The position numbers were made by a program, and so were the translations under genes. Source: Ohtaekwangia sp036503775 (lineage in GTDB: Bacteria > Bacteroidota > Bacteroidia > Cytophagales > Cyclobacteriaceae). Taken from it: a DNA stretch of 64,000 bases. The notes beneath the pieces are model-generated. The model searched no databases and had not been told where the DNA came from. It was given only the letters and a program-made list of their open reading frames with translations. The DNA is taken from assembly GCA_036503775.1 (NCBI GenBank), contig DASXWH010000188.1:1-64000 (forward strand), written 5' to 3'. Position 1 is the stretch's first letter; each line of letters starts with the position of its first letter. Below, in pieces: positions 42,401-50,641 of this stretch.

Positions 42401-44856
42401 GCTCTCCGTTTGTTGATTTCAGTATCGAACCTAAGATATGCAGTAACAATGGAAAGGTGAGACTAATTGGTGATCCGGATATTTCGGAAGGCGAGGATCC
42501 TACCGATTTTTCCGCCCCGATCACTCCGGAAATACTGGGTTCAGACGCGATGGGTTGGTACATAAATACAGATGGAAGATGGTCCGGTCAATACTTTGTT
42601 AAGTATACCTACACCAATGAGTTCGGTGCAACCAACGAGATCCTGAAGAAGATCATTATAAATGCTTCACCGAAAGCTCAGATCGGAGCTAGTAATTCAT
42701 GCGTAACGGATATCGTTCAGTTCACTGACCTGTCTGTGATACCGGATGATTCATTGAATGCACAAATAGAAAGGTGGGAGTGGGACTTTGATGACGGAGG
42801 CGCCAAGAAAACAGATCAGAACCCGGATTGGAAATTCGACACAGAAGGATTTTATGACGTGGTGTTGACTGTCACTACATTTGATAACTGTACAGCAGAT
42901 ACCGTTAAGCAGATACGTATTGGTACAACACCGGATGTTGACTTTGAGTGGACAAAAGTATGCGTGTCACGTGATACAACTGAGTTTAGAAATTTGTCCG
43001 ATGGAGGTATCAGTAATATTATAAAATACCAGTGGGATTTTGGTGATACCTATACAACGCCTTTGGATACAGCATCCGAAATGATTCCTCCGACACTGGA
43101 TGGCGGCCGCACGTCCAACACATTCCAGGATCCTTATCATAAATACGATGCTTTCTCAACGTACAATGTAGTACTTACAGCAGAGACGGATGATGGTTGT
43201 ATCAGTTCGAAAACGAAGAAAGTATACATTCTCGACTACCAGAAACCGGATGAAGAACTGGATTCAGCCTACATTGAAAACTTCGACAGTGGCCCAGGTA
43301 CATGGGTGAAGATAGATGCTGATACCGCATCGAGTTGGGTGTTCGGTCTCCCTGCCGGAAATGTGATTAATTCTGCGGCTTCGGGTAACAATGCATGGTG
43401 GACAGGTTCGAATCCGAATTCAGTCACGGATTACAGTACGTACTTCGACAATGAAAACTCTGAAGTTATCGGACCCTGTCTGAATTTGAGTGCGCTTGAA
43501 CGGCCTATGATATCACTCAGCTACTGGTCAGATACCCCGCAGGGATTTGATGGAGCAGTCGTTCAATATTCAACCGATGGTGGACAAAACTGGGAAACGA
43601 TCGGGGACGCTTTGGGTGCTGGTATTAACTGGTATAATGCACCTGACCTTGTAAGTGAACCCGGTGGACAGGATAACTATGCATGGTCATCACGTAATGC
43701 AAAATGGAGAAGAGCAAGCTTCAACCTGGATCAGATAACCCAGCGTGATCTGGTAGTGTTCCGGGTAGCGTTTGCAAGTAATAATGATAACCTGAATGAT
43801 CCGAAAACATTAAATGGTTTTGCATTCGATGATATTTATATCGGTGAGAAGAGAAAGAATGTGTTGGTTGAACATTTCACCAGTGATAATCTTGATGCTC
43901 CAGGTCTTTTCGCAATTGACTACCTGGATGGTCTTGATGCCCGGAACTTCAACCGGATCCAGTACCACATTGCCAATCCTTCCGGTGATGTTATCAACGA
44001 AGCTAATCAGGCTGATCCGTATGCGCGAACGCTTTTGTATAGCGTGCAGGCTGCACCGGTTGCGATCATGGATGGTATTACCGGGGCTTTTGGTAAAGAA
44101 ACCAACTTCAACGGAGCGTATGACAAAATAACCAATGAAGAATTAGACAGAAGATCACTTGAAGAGCCTTCATTTGATATAACAGTTGACATTAATCCTT
44201 CTGCACCGGATATGTTGAATGTTGATTTCCAGTATTCATTTATTGATATGGATGATACGATTTCAGCTCCGGTCATCTTACACGCTGCATTGGTGGAGAC
44301 AGGTTTACCGGGTAATCCGTATGGTAATAAGAACTCATTACGGAAGCTTCTCTTTGGTCCGGAGGGATGGGTTATTGATGCTCAATTGAATGCAGGGGTA
44401 TTGTTTGACTCCATACGATCGAATATGAATTTCCCGATTGATGTTCCGGTGGTCGATGGTAACAAGCTTTCAATCATTGCCTTTGTACAGGAAAAGAAAA
44501 CGACACGGATACTTCAGTCGGTACAGGTGCCCATTCCAGGTCCTAAGCAATCACAGGCTCCGGTAGGACTTCCGGATGATCCGATTGTGTCTGAGATCAG
44601 TAAAGTAAGTATCTATCCTAACCCGGCATCCCAGAACATCAACGTGTACCTGGAAGAGAAGCTGAAACATGACTATCACTGGAAGATCATTGACCAGCGT
44701 GGTGTGGTGGTATTGGATGGTGAACTGCAGCGCGATCTGACCAACGCTCAGCAGGTGGATATCAGCACCATTGCCAATGGTATTTACTTCATGGCCATTC
44801 AGTATGGCGACCGTGCAGTTCTCTACAAGAAGATAGCGGTGATGAACAGAAATTAA
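36403..44856 (+). CDS. Giant T9SS-secreted adhesin with Ig-like, PKD-like and PKD repeats
   Basis: 2,817 residues from the ATG at 36403 (MRRYFLAFLVTLSAFAAIP, signal ending AHAQ); the frame opens at 36334 but those 23 residues precede the signal. Order: a beta-sandwich region (GFTFNFFGTNYTDLRIASNG); seven Ig-like domains with YQWRKxG (about 37770-39560); six PKD-like modules with ICSG and TTFSW (to about 41250); three CEP-type modules (to about 42130); two PKD domains with WDFDDGG and WDFGDTY; a jelly-roll-like region (IENFDSGPGTWVKID); an Omp28-like region without cysteines; and a type A sorting domain starting VSIYPNPASQN. It is expected on the cell surface via T9SS. It converges on the kinase gene with a shared TTAA. 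Confidence 0.9.
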   Translation: MRRYFLAFLVTLSAFAAIPAHAQCNFTGLNSSYCIDNGLVPLTGGTTYYGPGVTGSNFNPSVAGLGTHQLVTTSGSATTYFVQTTGTFNPVAGSGTSVVLADDAETGLLSIGFTFNFFGTNYTDLRIASNGLLGFGSPAALTNSNNVALPNAVDPDNIIAFAWDDLNPALGGTIDYFTTGSAPYRKFIVNFTNIRRVTSLTTVTIQVQLHESTNIIELHSTNVDFSANFATQGIEGPDTGTTVAYVVPGRNLASFTAVNDFKAFVPTCVDIQNVTVTGLPTASLTVSPASTTVCAGSSVPVTITSAQAGVLYQLRNNATNVPLSGSFSGSGGNLIINSDPISANTVIKVYAQNATTLCDVDLSNLVTVTTTTPPTAAAAGSDNSVCGLTANLTGNIPGVGTGLWTKISGPGTVNFGDNTLGTSTATVDAYGTYILRWTTSNGVCTPSTDDVIITYSQAPIIATDPSPQVACTNSSATFSVVANGTALTYQWRKGGVNIGGATSSSYTISNVTATDVDNYDVVVSGSCGSPVTSTAASLTVNSLPSISVHPVSQSICVGGGVTFSVTAAGTGVTYQWRKGGVNIVGATSSSYSIASVATGDAGLYDVVVGGTCTPSVTSASATLTVNTLPSITAQPAPAQSICERSGVSFSVTATGTGLTYQWRKNGVDIGGATGSLYTIASTSTSDAGSYTVVVSGTCTPGVTSAASVLTINEQPEILTGPVSQSICVGSGVTFTVSAGVTTGVTYQWRKGGVNIVGATSSSYSIASVATGDAGLYDVVVSGTCTPSVTSASATLTVNTLPSITAQPAPAQSICEGSGVSFSVTATGTGLTYQWRKNGVDIGGATASTYSILNVTTADAADYDVVINGTCTPGVTSAISALAVNTLPVITAHPVTSQTICEGSIASFSVTATGTNLTYQWRKNGVDIGSATSSTYTIPATATTDAGVYAVLVSGTCVPPMLSTSSQLIINEQPEIITQPVSEIICAGQNVTFSVDAGVTTGVSYQWRKNGSNIGGATSSTYTITNAVAGDAGSYDVVISGACAPSLPSSAATLTVNPIPDALASDQAICSGQTTNIAITNPNGVSGTTFSWTVQNSIGVSGASAGTGGPNTANIAQLLSTTGPAQGSVTYIITPVAAGCNGTSVAVSVNVKPIPDVAASPQVICNGSSTSIAITNPNGVANTTFTWTVVSSPNVTGASAGTGSAITQVLNLVSATSSGTVTYEVTPISGGCLGTPVTVSVTVNPRPQITTPPASMIQEICSGVPLNFTPSTSIGATLDWTSSIVGPPLTGVSASGSGAITDTPVNASNTSSFIIYTITPSIGGTCSGTPANFVVNVKPRPTAAANPQTICSGNSTSVSITNPNNVSGTTFSWVATPTDVNGYSDGSGNVISQVLSTAIMDTPGSVDYLITPSANGCAGTPINVLVDVKPVPVITNTAASLSQQICSDETLNLNLTSTITGATFSWTTTFTGPIDPASINAGSGTVINDSPRNIGNTTGIVTYTITPSFNGCDGVPVSFVVAVKPIPSATASNVTVCSGETAIVSILPTPNNVAGTTFAWTATPTSNVVGGLSGNGSTISQTLSTTDASIGSVTYSITPTANGCSNPVPVTVTVTVNPSVTVNAGSDFSVCEPVTFPISGTVSGSATTGTWSIVSGGGTLSSSSTAPSGTPGEYLITATYTVDPADIAASVTFRLTTNDPDGGSGPCTDKSDELTVNINEQAKLTVPANYTVCEPTRFTLAGTLTGSATSGSWSLITGNGGLNVSNVSVVSPTLRNVTADYFPDVTDVTTTLRFRLTTIDPDGSGPCVAEYAEVDVHVNQSARVNAGIDFEICKGEVAQLNGSLAPSASSITWSGEPASRFSDINDLASQFMPTQANIDAGGVTLTISSNDPDGSGPCGIVNDDVFIRINPIPQPVIADLANSYAENDPIVPITGFPSPGVFTGPGIQAGTNLFDPGDANIGFDTIVYTYTNPTTGCVGDTSKVVIINPLTDINFGLQVEGSPFVDFSIEPKICSNNGKVRLIGDPDISEGEDPTDFSAPITPEILGSDAMGWYINTDGRWSGQYFVKYTYTNEFGATNEILKKIIINASPKAQIGASNSCVTDIVQFTDLSVIPDDSLNAQIERWEWDFDDGGAKKTDQNPDWKFDTEGFYDVVLTVTTFDNCTADTVKQIRIGTTPDVDFEWTKVCVSRDTTEFRNLSDGGISNIIKYQWDFGDTYTTPLDTASEMIPPTLDGGRTSNTFQDPYHKYDAFSTYNVVLTAETDDGCISSKTKKVYILDYQKPDEELDSAYIENFDSGPGTWVKIDADTASSWVFGLPAGNVINSAASGNNAWWTGSNPNSVTDYSTYFDNENSEVIGPCLNLSALERPMISLSYWSDTPQGFDGAVVQYSTDGGQNWETIGDALGAGINWYNAPDLVSEPGGQDNYAWSSRNAKWRRASFNLDQITQRDLVVFRVAFASNNDNLNDPKTLNGFAFDDIYIGEKRKNVLVEHFTSDNLDAPGLFAIDYLDGLDARNFNRIQYHIANPSGDVINEANQADPYARTLLYSVQAAPVAIMDGITGAFGKETNFNGAYDKITNEELDRRSLEEPSFDITVDINPSAPDMLNVDFQYSFIDMDDTISAPVILHAALVETGLPGNPYGNKNSLRKLLFGPEGWVIDAQLNAGVLFDSIRSNMNFPIDVPVVDGNKLSIIAFVQEKKTTRILQSVQVPIPGPKQSQAPVGLPDDPIVSEISKVSIYPNPASQNINVYLEEKLKHDYHWKIIDQRGVVVLDGELQRDLTNAQQVDISTIANGIYFMAIQYGDRAVLYKKIAVMNRN
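38113..38936 (+). repeat. 308-bp direct repeat within the adhesin gene (period 516 bp)
   Basis: 38113-38420 and 38629-38936 match at all but about 12 of 308 positions (96%), far above the similarity of the other Ig-like repeats. The period of 516 bases equals two Ig-like domains (172 codons), so the frame is kept. Most differences are at third codon positions. Confidence 0.9.
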
Positions 44857-46769
44857 TCGGGGAGTATTTCCTGTGAAAGTTCTGGGAGGATCACATTGCA
44901 CCGGTTGATAAAGTCATTGGCTAACCTTTTCACTTCCGACAGATTGGTTTGAGCTTTACTGTTTTCTTCAATGAAAACAATATCAGATCGCATAGCATCA
45001 AGGCCCATGAGGGTGAAAGATGGTTTGATCTGGTGAACAAGCCTGGATAGTTTAGTCCAGTCGCTGGCTTCCATGGATACTTTCATCTCCTGAAGAACCG
45101 GTGGTATGGTTTGGATAAAGGTTGTCACCATTTCCCGGATAAATTCCTGGTTGTTACCGGATACTGAACGGAGGTAATCCAGATTGTAAGTAGGGGTACC
45201 GGCAGGCTTGAATGACTTAAGTATCTCCTTGTCACTGGGCCTGATCTTTAAATCTTCAAAGAGCTTGCGATAGAGATCTTCTGGCGTGAAGGGCTTTGGC
45301 AGGTAATCGTTCATACCGGCAGCAAGGCATTTTTCGACATCGTGGGGTGTAGCGTTCGCTGTCAGCGCGATTATGGGAACCTGTGCAGATTGAGCCATCG
45401 CCCGGATTACTTTGGTGGCTTCGTATCCATCCATTACCGGCATCTGGATATCCATCAGAACAACATCAAAGAAACTGTTCTTGATTTTTTCAATGGCTAC
45501 CAATCCGTTTTCTGCCGTGTCAATGAGGCAATGCCATTTCTTCAAAATGCTCTTGGCGTAAAGACGGTTGATGTCGTTATCCTCTACCAGTAATACCCTC
45601 AGCTCTTCAACTTTTGTATCTTTTAATACTTTGTCTTGTTGTGGTGTGGTGTTCAGAATAGCTTTTACTTTTCCGATAGAGTAGGGGATTACCACCATAA
45701 ATGTGGATCCGACATTCTCACGACTCACCACATGTATTTTACCATTCTGCAATTCCACCAGTTGTCGTACAATGGTAAGTCCAAGGCCTGTACCACCATA
45801 CCTTCGCGTAACGCTTTCATCGGCCTGGCTGAAGCTTTCAAAAATGGTATTCAGTTTTTCTTCCGGGATACCAATGCCCGTATCACTCACTTCAATTTTT
45901 ACCCAGCAGACACCCCGCTGTTCCCGCTCAGCAAAACATTTGATCTGTATTGATCCATTGTGAGTGAACTTCACGGCATTGCTGATCAGGTTGATGAGGA
46001 TCTGATTTAACCTCACCGGATCACCCAACAGTATTTTATTCAGCTTCTCATCGATGGAGTAGCTCAGATCAATTTTCTTTTCCTTGGCCTGATAGGTAAA
46101 CGTTCCAATGAGCGAGGGGAGAAGGTCGAGTAAATTGAAGGCTATTTTTTCGAGACGCAGTTTCCCGGATTCTATGGCGGCAAGATCCAGGATATCATTG
46201 ATGATCACCTTGAGGTTTTCAGCGGAATGGCGGATAGCATTCAGGTATGTTTCGCGTTCATCAGGGCTTGGATTTTGTCCCAGCAGGTTAGCCATCCCGG
46301 CTATTCCATTAATGGGGGTCCGTATTTCGTGACTGATGTTTGCCAGAAATTGTTCTTTGGCTTTTTGAAGACGCTTAAGTTCAACCTCATCATTCTTTCG
46401 TTGTTCAATATTACGGCAGTCCAGAATGAACCCGGATAATCCTTCCTTATGCTTCAGGTTGATAGCGTTGAATTCCAGGTAGCGGTATGTTCCGTCTTTG
46501 CTGAGGAACTGAAATTCTACATTTTCAGTGTACGCACGTTTTTGGCTGAGCTTGAATTTCTCACGCATCTCCTTCACCGTTGAAGGAAGCAGATAGTCAA
46601 AAAAGTTCTTGCCTATGAGGCTTTTTGCCCGGTAGCCCAGGGTTTCCATTACGGAAGCATTGTGGTAGTTAATGTTTCCGGTATAATCAACCACAAAGAT
46701 GATATCCGAACCGTCTTCAACAACGGCTTCGTAGAAAGCACCTTTCTTAACGTAGTTCTGTAATTTCAT
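44853..46769 (-). CDS. PAS-hybrid histidine kinase with receiver and HPt
   Basis: 638 residues, no membrane helix, so cytoplasmic. Domains: PAS (about 10-125), HisKA with NISHEIRTPINGI (His147), HATPase_c (about 245-365, NLISNAVKF, DTGIGIPE and GGTGLGL), receiver (about 389-505, LVEDND, phospho-acceptor Asp440 in VVLMDIQMP, Lys492 in PKPF) and a C-terminal HPt with His579 in LVHQIKPSF. This is a complete phosphorelay in one protein. It starts immediately after the stop of the sigma-54 regulator gene, so that regulator is the likely output. It converges with the adhesin gene, sharing TTAA at 44853-44856. Confidence 0.95.
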   Translation of the reverse strand: MKLQNYVKKGAFYEAVVEDGSDIIFVVDYTGNINYHNASVMETLGYRAKSLIGKNFFDYLLPSTVKEMREKFKLSQKRAYTENVEFQFLSKDGTYRYLEFNAINLKHKEGLSGFILDCRNIEQRKNDEVELKRLQKAKEQFLANISHEIRTPINGIAGMANLLGQNPSPDERETYLNAIRHSAENLKVIINDILDLAAIESGKLRLEKIAFNLLDLLPSLIGTFTYQAKEKKIDLSYSIDEKLNKILLGDPVRLNQILINLISNAVKFTHNGSIQIKCFAEREQRGVCWVKIEVSDTGIGIPEEKLNTIFESFSQADESVTRRYGGTGLGLTIVRQLVELQNGKIHVVSRENVGSTFMVVIPYSIGKVKAILNTTPQQDKVLKDTKVEELRVLLVEDNDINRLYAKSILKKWHCLIDTAENGLVAIEKIKNSFFDVVLMDIQMPVMDGYEATKVIRAMAQSAQVPIIALTANATPHDVEKCLAAGMNDYLPKPFTPEDLYRKLFEDLKIRPSDKEILKSFKPAGTPTYNLDYLRSVSGNNQEFIREMVTTFIQTIPPVLQEMKVSMEASDWTKLSRLVHQIKPSFTLMGLDAMRSDIVFIEENSKAQTNLSEVKRLANDFINRCNVILPELSQEILPD

Positions 46770-48131
46770 TTAAATCCCTGCCGCCTCCATTTCCTTGAGA
46801 TATCGGTAAAGGGAGGATTTTCCAATATCAAGCTTCTGCGCTACATCCAGCACATTATTGTCATACTTGTTCAGGTAATGGCGGATGATGCGATACATAA
46901 ATTCCTGCATGGTCATTTCCTGGTATAGGAAAGACTCCATTCGGGTAGTGCTGTTGAAGCTTATATCCTGTGCGCGTATCTCCTGGTCTTCAGCCATAAC
47001 TGCAGACAATTCAATAATCGATTTAAGCTCACGGATGTTTCCCGGGAAGGGGTATTGAAGCAGCTTTTCCTGTGCCTCCTGGCTGATTTTAAACTTGCGC
47101 ATCTGGTTATCCTGAGCGAACTGATCCAGGAAATGTTTGGCTATAAGTATCACATCCTGACCACGTTCACGTAACGGTGGTAAATGGATGGGTAAGCCCA
47201 GCAGACGATAATATAAGTCCTCGCGGAACCGCCCGCCTTTCACTTCTTCAGCCAGATCTTTATGCGTTGCAGCGATGATCCGAACATCCAGCTTTATTAC
47301 CTGATTACCACCGATTCGGGTTATTTCCCGCTCTTGCAATACCCGTAAAAGTTTAGCCTGAAGGTTAAGGTCCATCTCACCAATTTCATCCAGGAAAATG
47401 CTGCCGCCTTCAGACTCTTCAAACTTCCCGATCCTGCGGGTGACCGCCCCGGTAAAGGAGCCCTTCTCATGACCGAAGAGTTCACTTTCAATAAGGTCTC
47501 TTGGAATAGCGGCAATGTTAACGGCTACGAACGGTTTGTTCTTGCGCTTGGAATTATAATGAATGGCCTTGGCCACAAGTTCTTTACCTGTACCTGTTTC
47601 TCCCGATATACTTACTGAGATGTTAGTCTGAACCGCCTTTTCCAGAAGTGAAAAGGTGCGCTTGATCGCAACACTTGTACCGATGATGCTTTTTTCGAAC
47701 TCGTACTTTTCTGAAATTTCCTTTTTCAGATGGTCGATTTCTTTGATCAGCGAGGTGCGGTTCCTGGCGTTATTGATCGAGTTAAGAAGACGCTCTTTTG
47801 TTTCGTGGTCTTTTGAAATATAGTCATAGGCTCCCAGTTTCAGGAGTTCCACCGCGGTGTGGATTTTCTCCTGAGCAGAAACCACAATGACGTTGATGTT
47901 GGGATCATGACTCCTTATCTGACTCAGCACTTTTTCTCCGGGCATGTCCGGTAAGGAATAGTCCAGTGTAATTACGGCTGGGTTTTTATACAGATTCTCC
48001 AGGCAGTTCTTGCCCGAATTGTAATACTCCACTTCATAGTCCGGATTGAGTTCCAGAACATATTTGAGGAATTTGGTGTATGCAGGATCATCCTCAACTA
48101 CAAAAATTTTAACGGGATCTTTCTCGTACAT
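46770..48131 (-). CDS. Sigma-54-dependent response regulator (NtrC family)
   Basis: 453 residues. Receiver domain with VVEDD, phospho-acceptor Asp57 in VITLDYSLP and Lys107, though the usual Pro after the Lys is Asp (SKDHE). AAA+ domain with Walker A GETGTGKE (177-184), the sigma-54 contact loop GSFTGA (224-229, a variant of GAFTGA), and FLDEIGEMD. The C-terminal helix-turn-helix is VLDVAQKLDIGKSSLYRYL. It activates sigma-54 promoters after phosphorylation, most likely by the hybrid kinase encoded immediately downstream with zero spacing. The targets are unknown; the adhesin operon next door is a reasonable candidate. Confidence 0.95.
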   Translation of the reverse strand: MYEKDPVKIFVVEDDPAYTKFLKYVLELNPDYEVEYYNSGKNCLENLYKNPAVITLDYSLPDMPGEKVLSQIRSHDPNINVIVVSAQEKIHTAVELLKLGAYDYISKDHETKERLLNSINNARNRTSLIKEIDHLKKEISEKYEFEKSIIGTSVAIKRTFSLLEKAVQTNISVSISGETGTGKELVAKAIHYNSKRKNKPFVAVNIAAIPRDLIESELFGHEKGSFTGAVTRRIGKFEESEGGSIFLDEIGEMDLNLQAKLLRVLQEREITRIGGNQVIKLDVRIIAATHKDLAEEVKGGRFREDLYYRLLGLPIHLPPLRERGQDVILIAKHFLDQFAQDNQMRKFKISQEAQEKLLQYPFPGNIRELKSIIELSAVMAEDQEIRAQDISFNSTTRMESFLYQEMTMQEFMYRIIRHYLNKYDNNVLDVAQKLDIGKSSLYRYLKEMEAAGI

Positions 48132-48318
48132 GAGTTACAGGTTCAATAGAAAGTAAATATACAGGTGAAATGTGCACCGGCCAAGTTCGCGGTGAAGGCT
48201 ATGAGGTAACCGGATCATACTTTTAAAATGCATGTTTTTAACCGGAATATAATGCAAAGAATAGTTTATCTGTAACCAATATTTTAAGAACTTTAAGGAA
48301 GCCCATTCCTTAACCCTG

Positions 48319-48783
48319 ATGATTCCAGAATTTGATAGACTTGACGACTCCGAGATGGAGTTGGTTTTGAAAGCACCGGTGCTGGTGTGTATTCTGATTG
48401 CCGGTGCCGATGGCGATATCGATCGGAAAGAAATCAATGAAGCGATATCTATTGTAAAAAAACAAAATAAGGGACAGTCCGTGCTATCCGGATTTTTTAG
48501 AGTGATGGCAGAAGATTTTGAGGATAAAATAAAGATCCTTATTCAAAGTTATCCCTTCGAATCAACCCAGCGCAATCCCTTGATTATTGAAGAGCTTAGT
48601 AAGCTCAGCTCAACCTGGACGAAAATGGATAAGTCATTCTCTCTGGCCTATTACACCATGTTAAAAAGTCTTGCCGAAAAGATAGCGTCATCTTCCGGTG
48701 GTCTTTGGGGAATCAATACCGTGACATCCGAAGAAGCCAAGTATATTGGTTTGCCCATGGTGCAGGATCCGGCAAAAAATTAA
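48319..48783 (+). CDS. TerB-like hypothetical protein
   Basis: 154 residues, soluble and helical. The N-terminal part has VCILIAGADGDIDRKEINEA, the acidic DGxID/E turn seen in TerB/DjlA-like domains, which may bind metal. The C-terminal part ends SEEAKYIGLPMVQDP. The function is unknown; TerB-type proteins are tied to tellurite resistance and membrane-linked stress systems, but no ter gene is near. It is divergent from the response regulator across 187 bases and followed by the rhomboid gene after 73 bases. Confidence 0.7.
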   Translation: MIPEFDRLDDSEMELVLKAPVLVCILIAGADGDIDRKEINEAISIVKKQNKGQSVLSGFFRVMAEDFEDKIKILIQSYPFESTQRNPLIIEELSKLSSTWTKMDKSFSLAYYTMLKSLAEKIASSSGGLWGINTVTSEEAKYIGLPMVQDPAKN

Positions 48784-48856
48784 TTCATCTTTCTTTTCCA
48801 GCCTGTTCAGCCTTTGCTAACTATTTACATCTTTGCAGCGGTTTTGAAACGCTGCC

Positions 48857-49423
48857 ATGGCTGGTCAATCATCTGTTTTCGGAAGTTCTGTAGTGCCCTT
48901 TCGGTTGGTGTTTCTGATGTGGGCTTTCTTCTACCTGGAGTTTATCCTTGGATTTCCGCTTAGTGTCTACGGTATTGTGCCCCGTACGTTTCAGGGATTG
49001 TTAGGTGTTTTCATTGCACCCCTTATACACGGTGATTTGATTCACCTGATTTCGAATACGATCCCTATGCTTTTTCTGGGATCAGTTTTGTTCTTCTTCT
49101 ATGAACGAATAGGGGGGCAGGTTTTTTTTCGCGCATACTTCTGGACAAACATTCTGGTATGGCTTTTCGCACGACCGGCTAATCACATTGGAGCCAGCGG
49201 TGTAGTCTATGGGCTGGCATTTTTTCTGATATTTTTCGGAATATTCAGACGAGACATCATATCTATTTTGATCTCCGTAATTGTTATACTCCTGTATGGT
49301 GGAGTGTTTTACGCGGTACTGCCTATTGGCCTCGATCCACGCATCTCGTGGGAATCTCACCTGGCCGGAGCTATCGTTGGTGTTTTTACAGCCATAACTT
49401 TTCGTAATCAAAAGAAGGTATAG
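48857..49423 (+). CDS. Rhomboid family intramembrane serine protease
   Basis: 188 residues with about six membrane helices. The catalytic serine lies in HIGASGVVYGLAFF (GxSG motif) and the catalytic histidine in WESHLAGAIVG. An HGDLIHLISNTIPM segment upstream matches the conserved HxxxN region. Rhomboids cut membrane helices of substrate proteins; the substrate here is unknown. It has no accessory domains. holA follows after 29 bases. Confidence 0.92.
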   Translation: MAGQSSVFGSSVVPFRLVFLMWAFFYLEFILGFPLSVYGIVPRTFQGLLGVFIAPLIHGDLIHLISNTIPMLFLGSVLFFFYERIGGQVFFRAYFWTNILVWLFARPANHIGASGVVYGLAFFLIFFGIFRRDIISILISVIVILLYGGVFYAVLPIGLDPRISWESHLAGAIVGVFTAITFRNQKKV

Positions 49424-49452
49424 CTGAATTATTTTATCAGATATTTGAACAC

Positions 49453-50475
49453 ATGGACGCAGCTGCAAAAAAGATACTCACTGATCTGAAGGCCCGGAAG
49501 TATTCTCCGGTTTATTTCCTGCAAGGTGAGGAGACCTACTACATTGATCTGATCTCTGATTACATACAGGAACACGTGTTGTCCGAGGCTGAGAAAGGAT
49601 TCAATCAGGTTGTTGTGTATGGTAAGGATTGTGCAATGTCTACCATACTTACACATGCCCGCAGATTCCCCATGATGGCCGAACGGCAGGTTGTAATTGT
49701 TAAGGAAGCACAGGATATCCAGGATTTAAACAAGGATACCGGTGCCCGGTTGTTACTGGATTACCTCACCAAAGCTGTACCCAGTACGGTATTGGTGTTC
49801 TGTCATAAGTACAAAAGTCTGGACAAACGAAAAGAATTGGGGAAGAAAATAGACCAACTCACCGTTTGTCTCACCACCAAGAAGCTGTATGATAATCAGC
49901 TTCCGGAGTTTGTGAGCGAATATGTTGGAGGTAAAAAAGTAAGCATTGAAGACCGGGCGGTTCAGGCATTTTGTGAATATGTTGGTAATGATCTCAACCG
50001 GCTTACGAATGAAATTGACAAAGTCATTATCTCGTTACAGCCCGGTGAGAGTATTGGTCTTGACCGGGTGATGAATCAGGTGGGTATCAGTAAAGAGTAT
50101 AACATCTTTGAGCTGCAGAAAGCAATTCTTAATCGTGATTCACTGCTGGCAAATAAGATCGTTAACTACTTTGCGAGTAACACCCGGAAGAATCCCATGA
50201 TCCCGGTTGTAGCATACCTGTTCTCCTTTTTCAGCAAACTCCTGATGGCATCACAGGCTACAGATAAAAGTGATAAGGGACTAGCTAGTGAGCTGAAAGT
50301 GAGCCCTTATGCAGTTCGTGATTATAGTCTGGCTTTACGTCAGTTTCCCCTTCCGAAAATCATTGATAACATCGCTGCACTAAAAGATGCAGACCTTAAA
50401 CTTAAAGGTGTGAATACCGGAGCTGATGATGAAGGTCAGGTATTCCGCGAGTTGATCTGGAAGCTGATGAACTGA
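49453..50475 (+). CDS. holA: DNA polymerase III subunit delta
   Basis: 340 residues, the usual length. PVYFLQGEETYYIDLISDYI near the start, RRFPMMAERQVVIVKEAQDI and QVFRELIWKLMN at the end match HolA. It is the clamp-loader subunit that opens the beta clamp. The neighbours do not belong to replication. Confidence 0.92.
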   Translation: MDAAAKKILTDLKARKYSPVYFLQGEETYYIDLISDYIQEHVLSEAEKGFNQVVVYGKDCAMSTILTHARRFPMMAERQVVIVKEAQDIQDLNKDTGARLLLDYLTKAVPSTVLVFCHKYKSLDKRKELGKKIDQLTVCLTTKKLYDNQLPEFVSEYVGGKKVSIEDRAVQAFCEYVGNDLNRLTNEIDKVIISLQPGESIGLDRVMNQVGISKEYNIFELQKAILNRDSLLANKIVNYFASNTRKNPMIPVVAYLFSFFSKLLMASQATDKSDKGLASELKVSPYAVRDYSLALRQFPLPKIIDNIAALKDADLKLKGVNTGADDEGQVFRELIWKLMN

Positions 50476-50498
50476 GATCACGTTAATTCATCTGCATA

Positions 50499-50531
50499 TT
50501 TGCACGTTGGACTGAAGAGTTGCTATCTTTA
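50499..50531 (+). promoter_or_regulatory. Candidate promoter of the TPR/ExbBD locus
   Basis: TTTG (50499-50502), a 21-base spacer and TATCTTTA (50524-50531), one mismatch from TAnnTTTG. Transcription would start near 50538, giving a leader of about 105 bases before the ATG at 50642. Confidence 0.5.
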
Positions 50532-50641
50532 AGTCCATGCAAATTGGACAGCGAAGAATTTTTAATTCTTATTTTTTTGGTTCTTTATTTGCAATAATTT
50601 TTTGGCAACGCTGTTTTTATCACAAACTGTCTCTGAAAGTA

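Noticed and set aside
45342..46439. Plus-strand open frames opposite the hybrid kinase
   Set aside because: The kinase frame carries every expected motif over its full length; the antisense frames are short and unpatterned.
49440..49447. GATATTTG as a holA promoter
   Set aside because: It ends five bases before the ATG, so it would require a leaderless transcript; no -33 element is evident. It may be chance.
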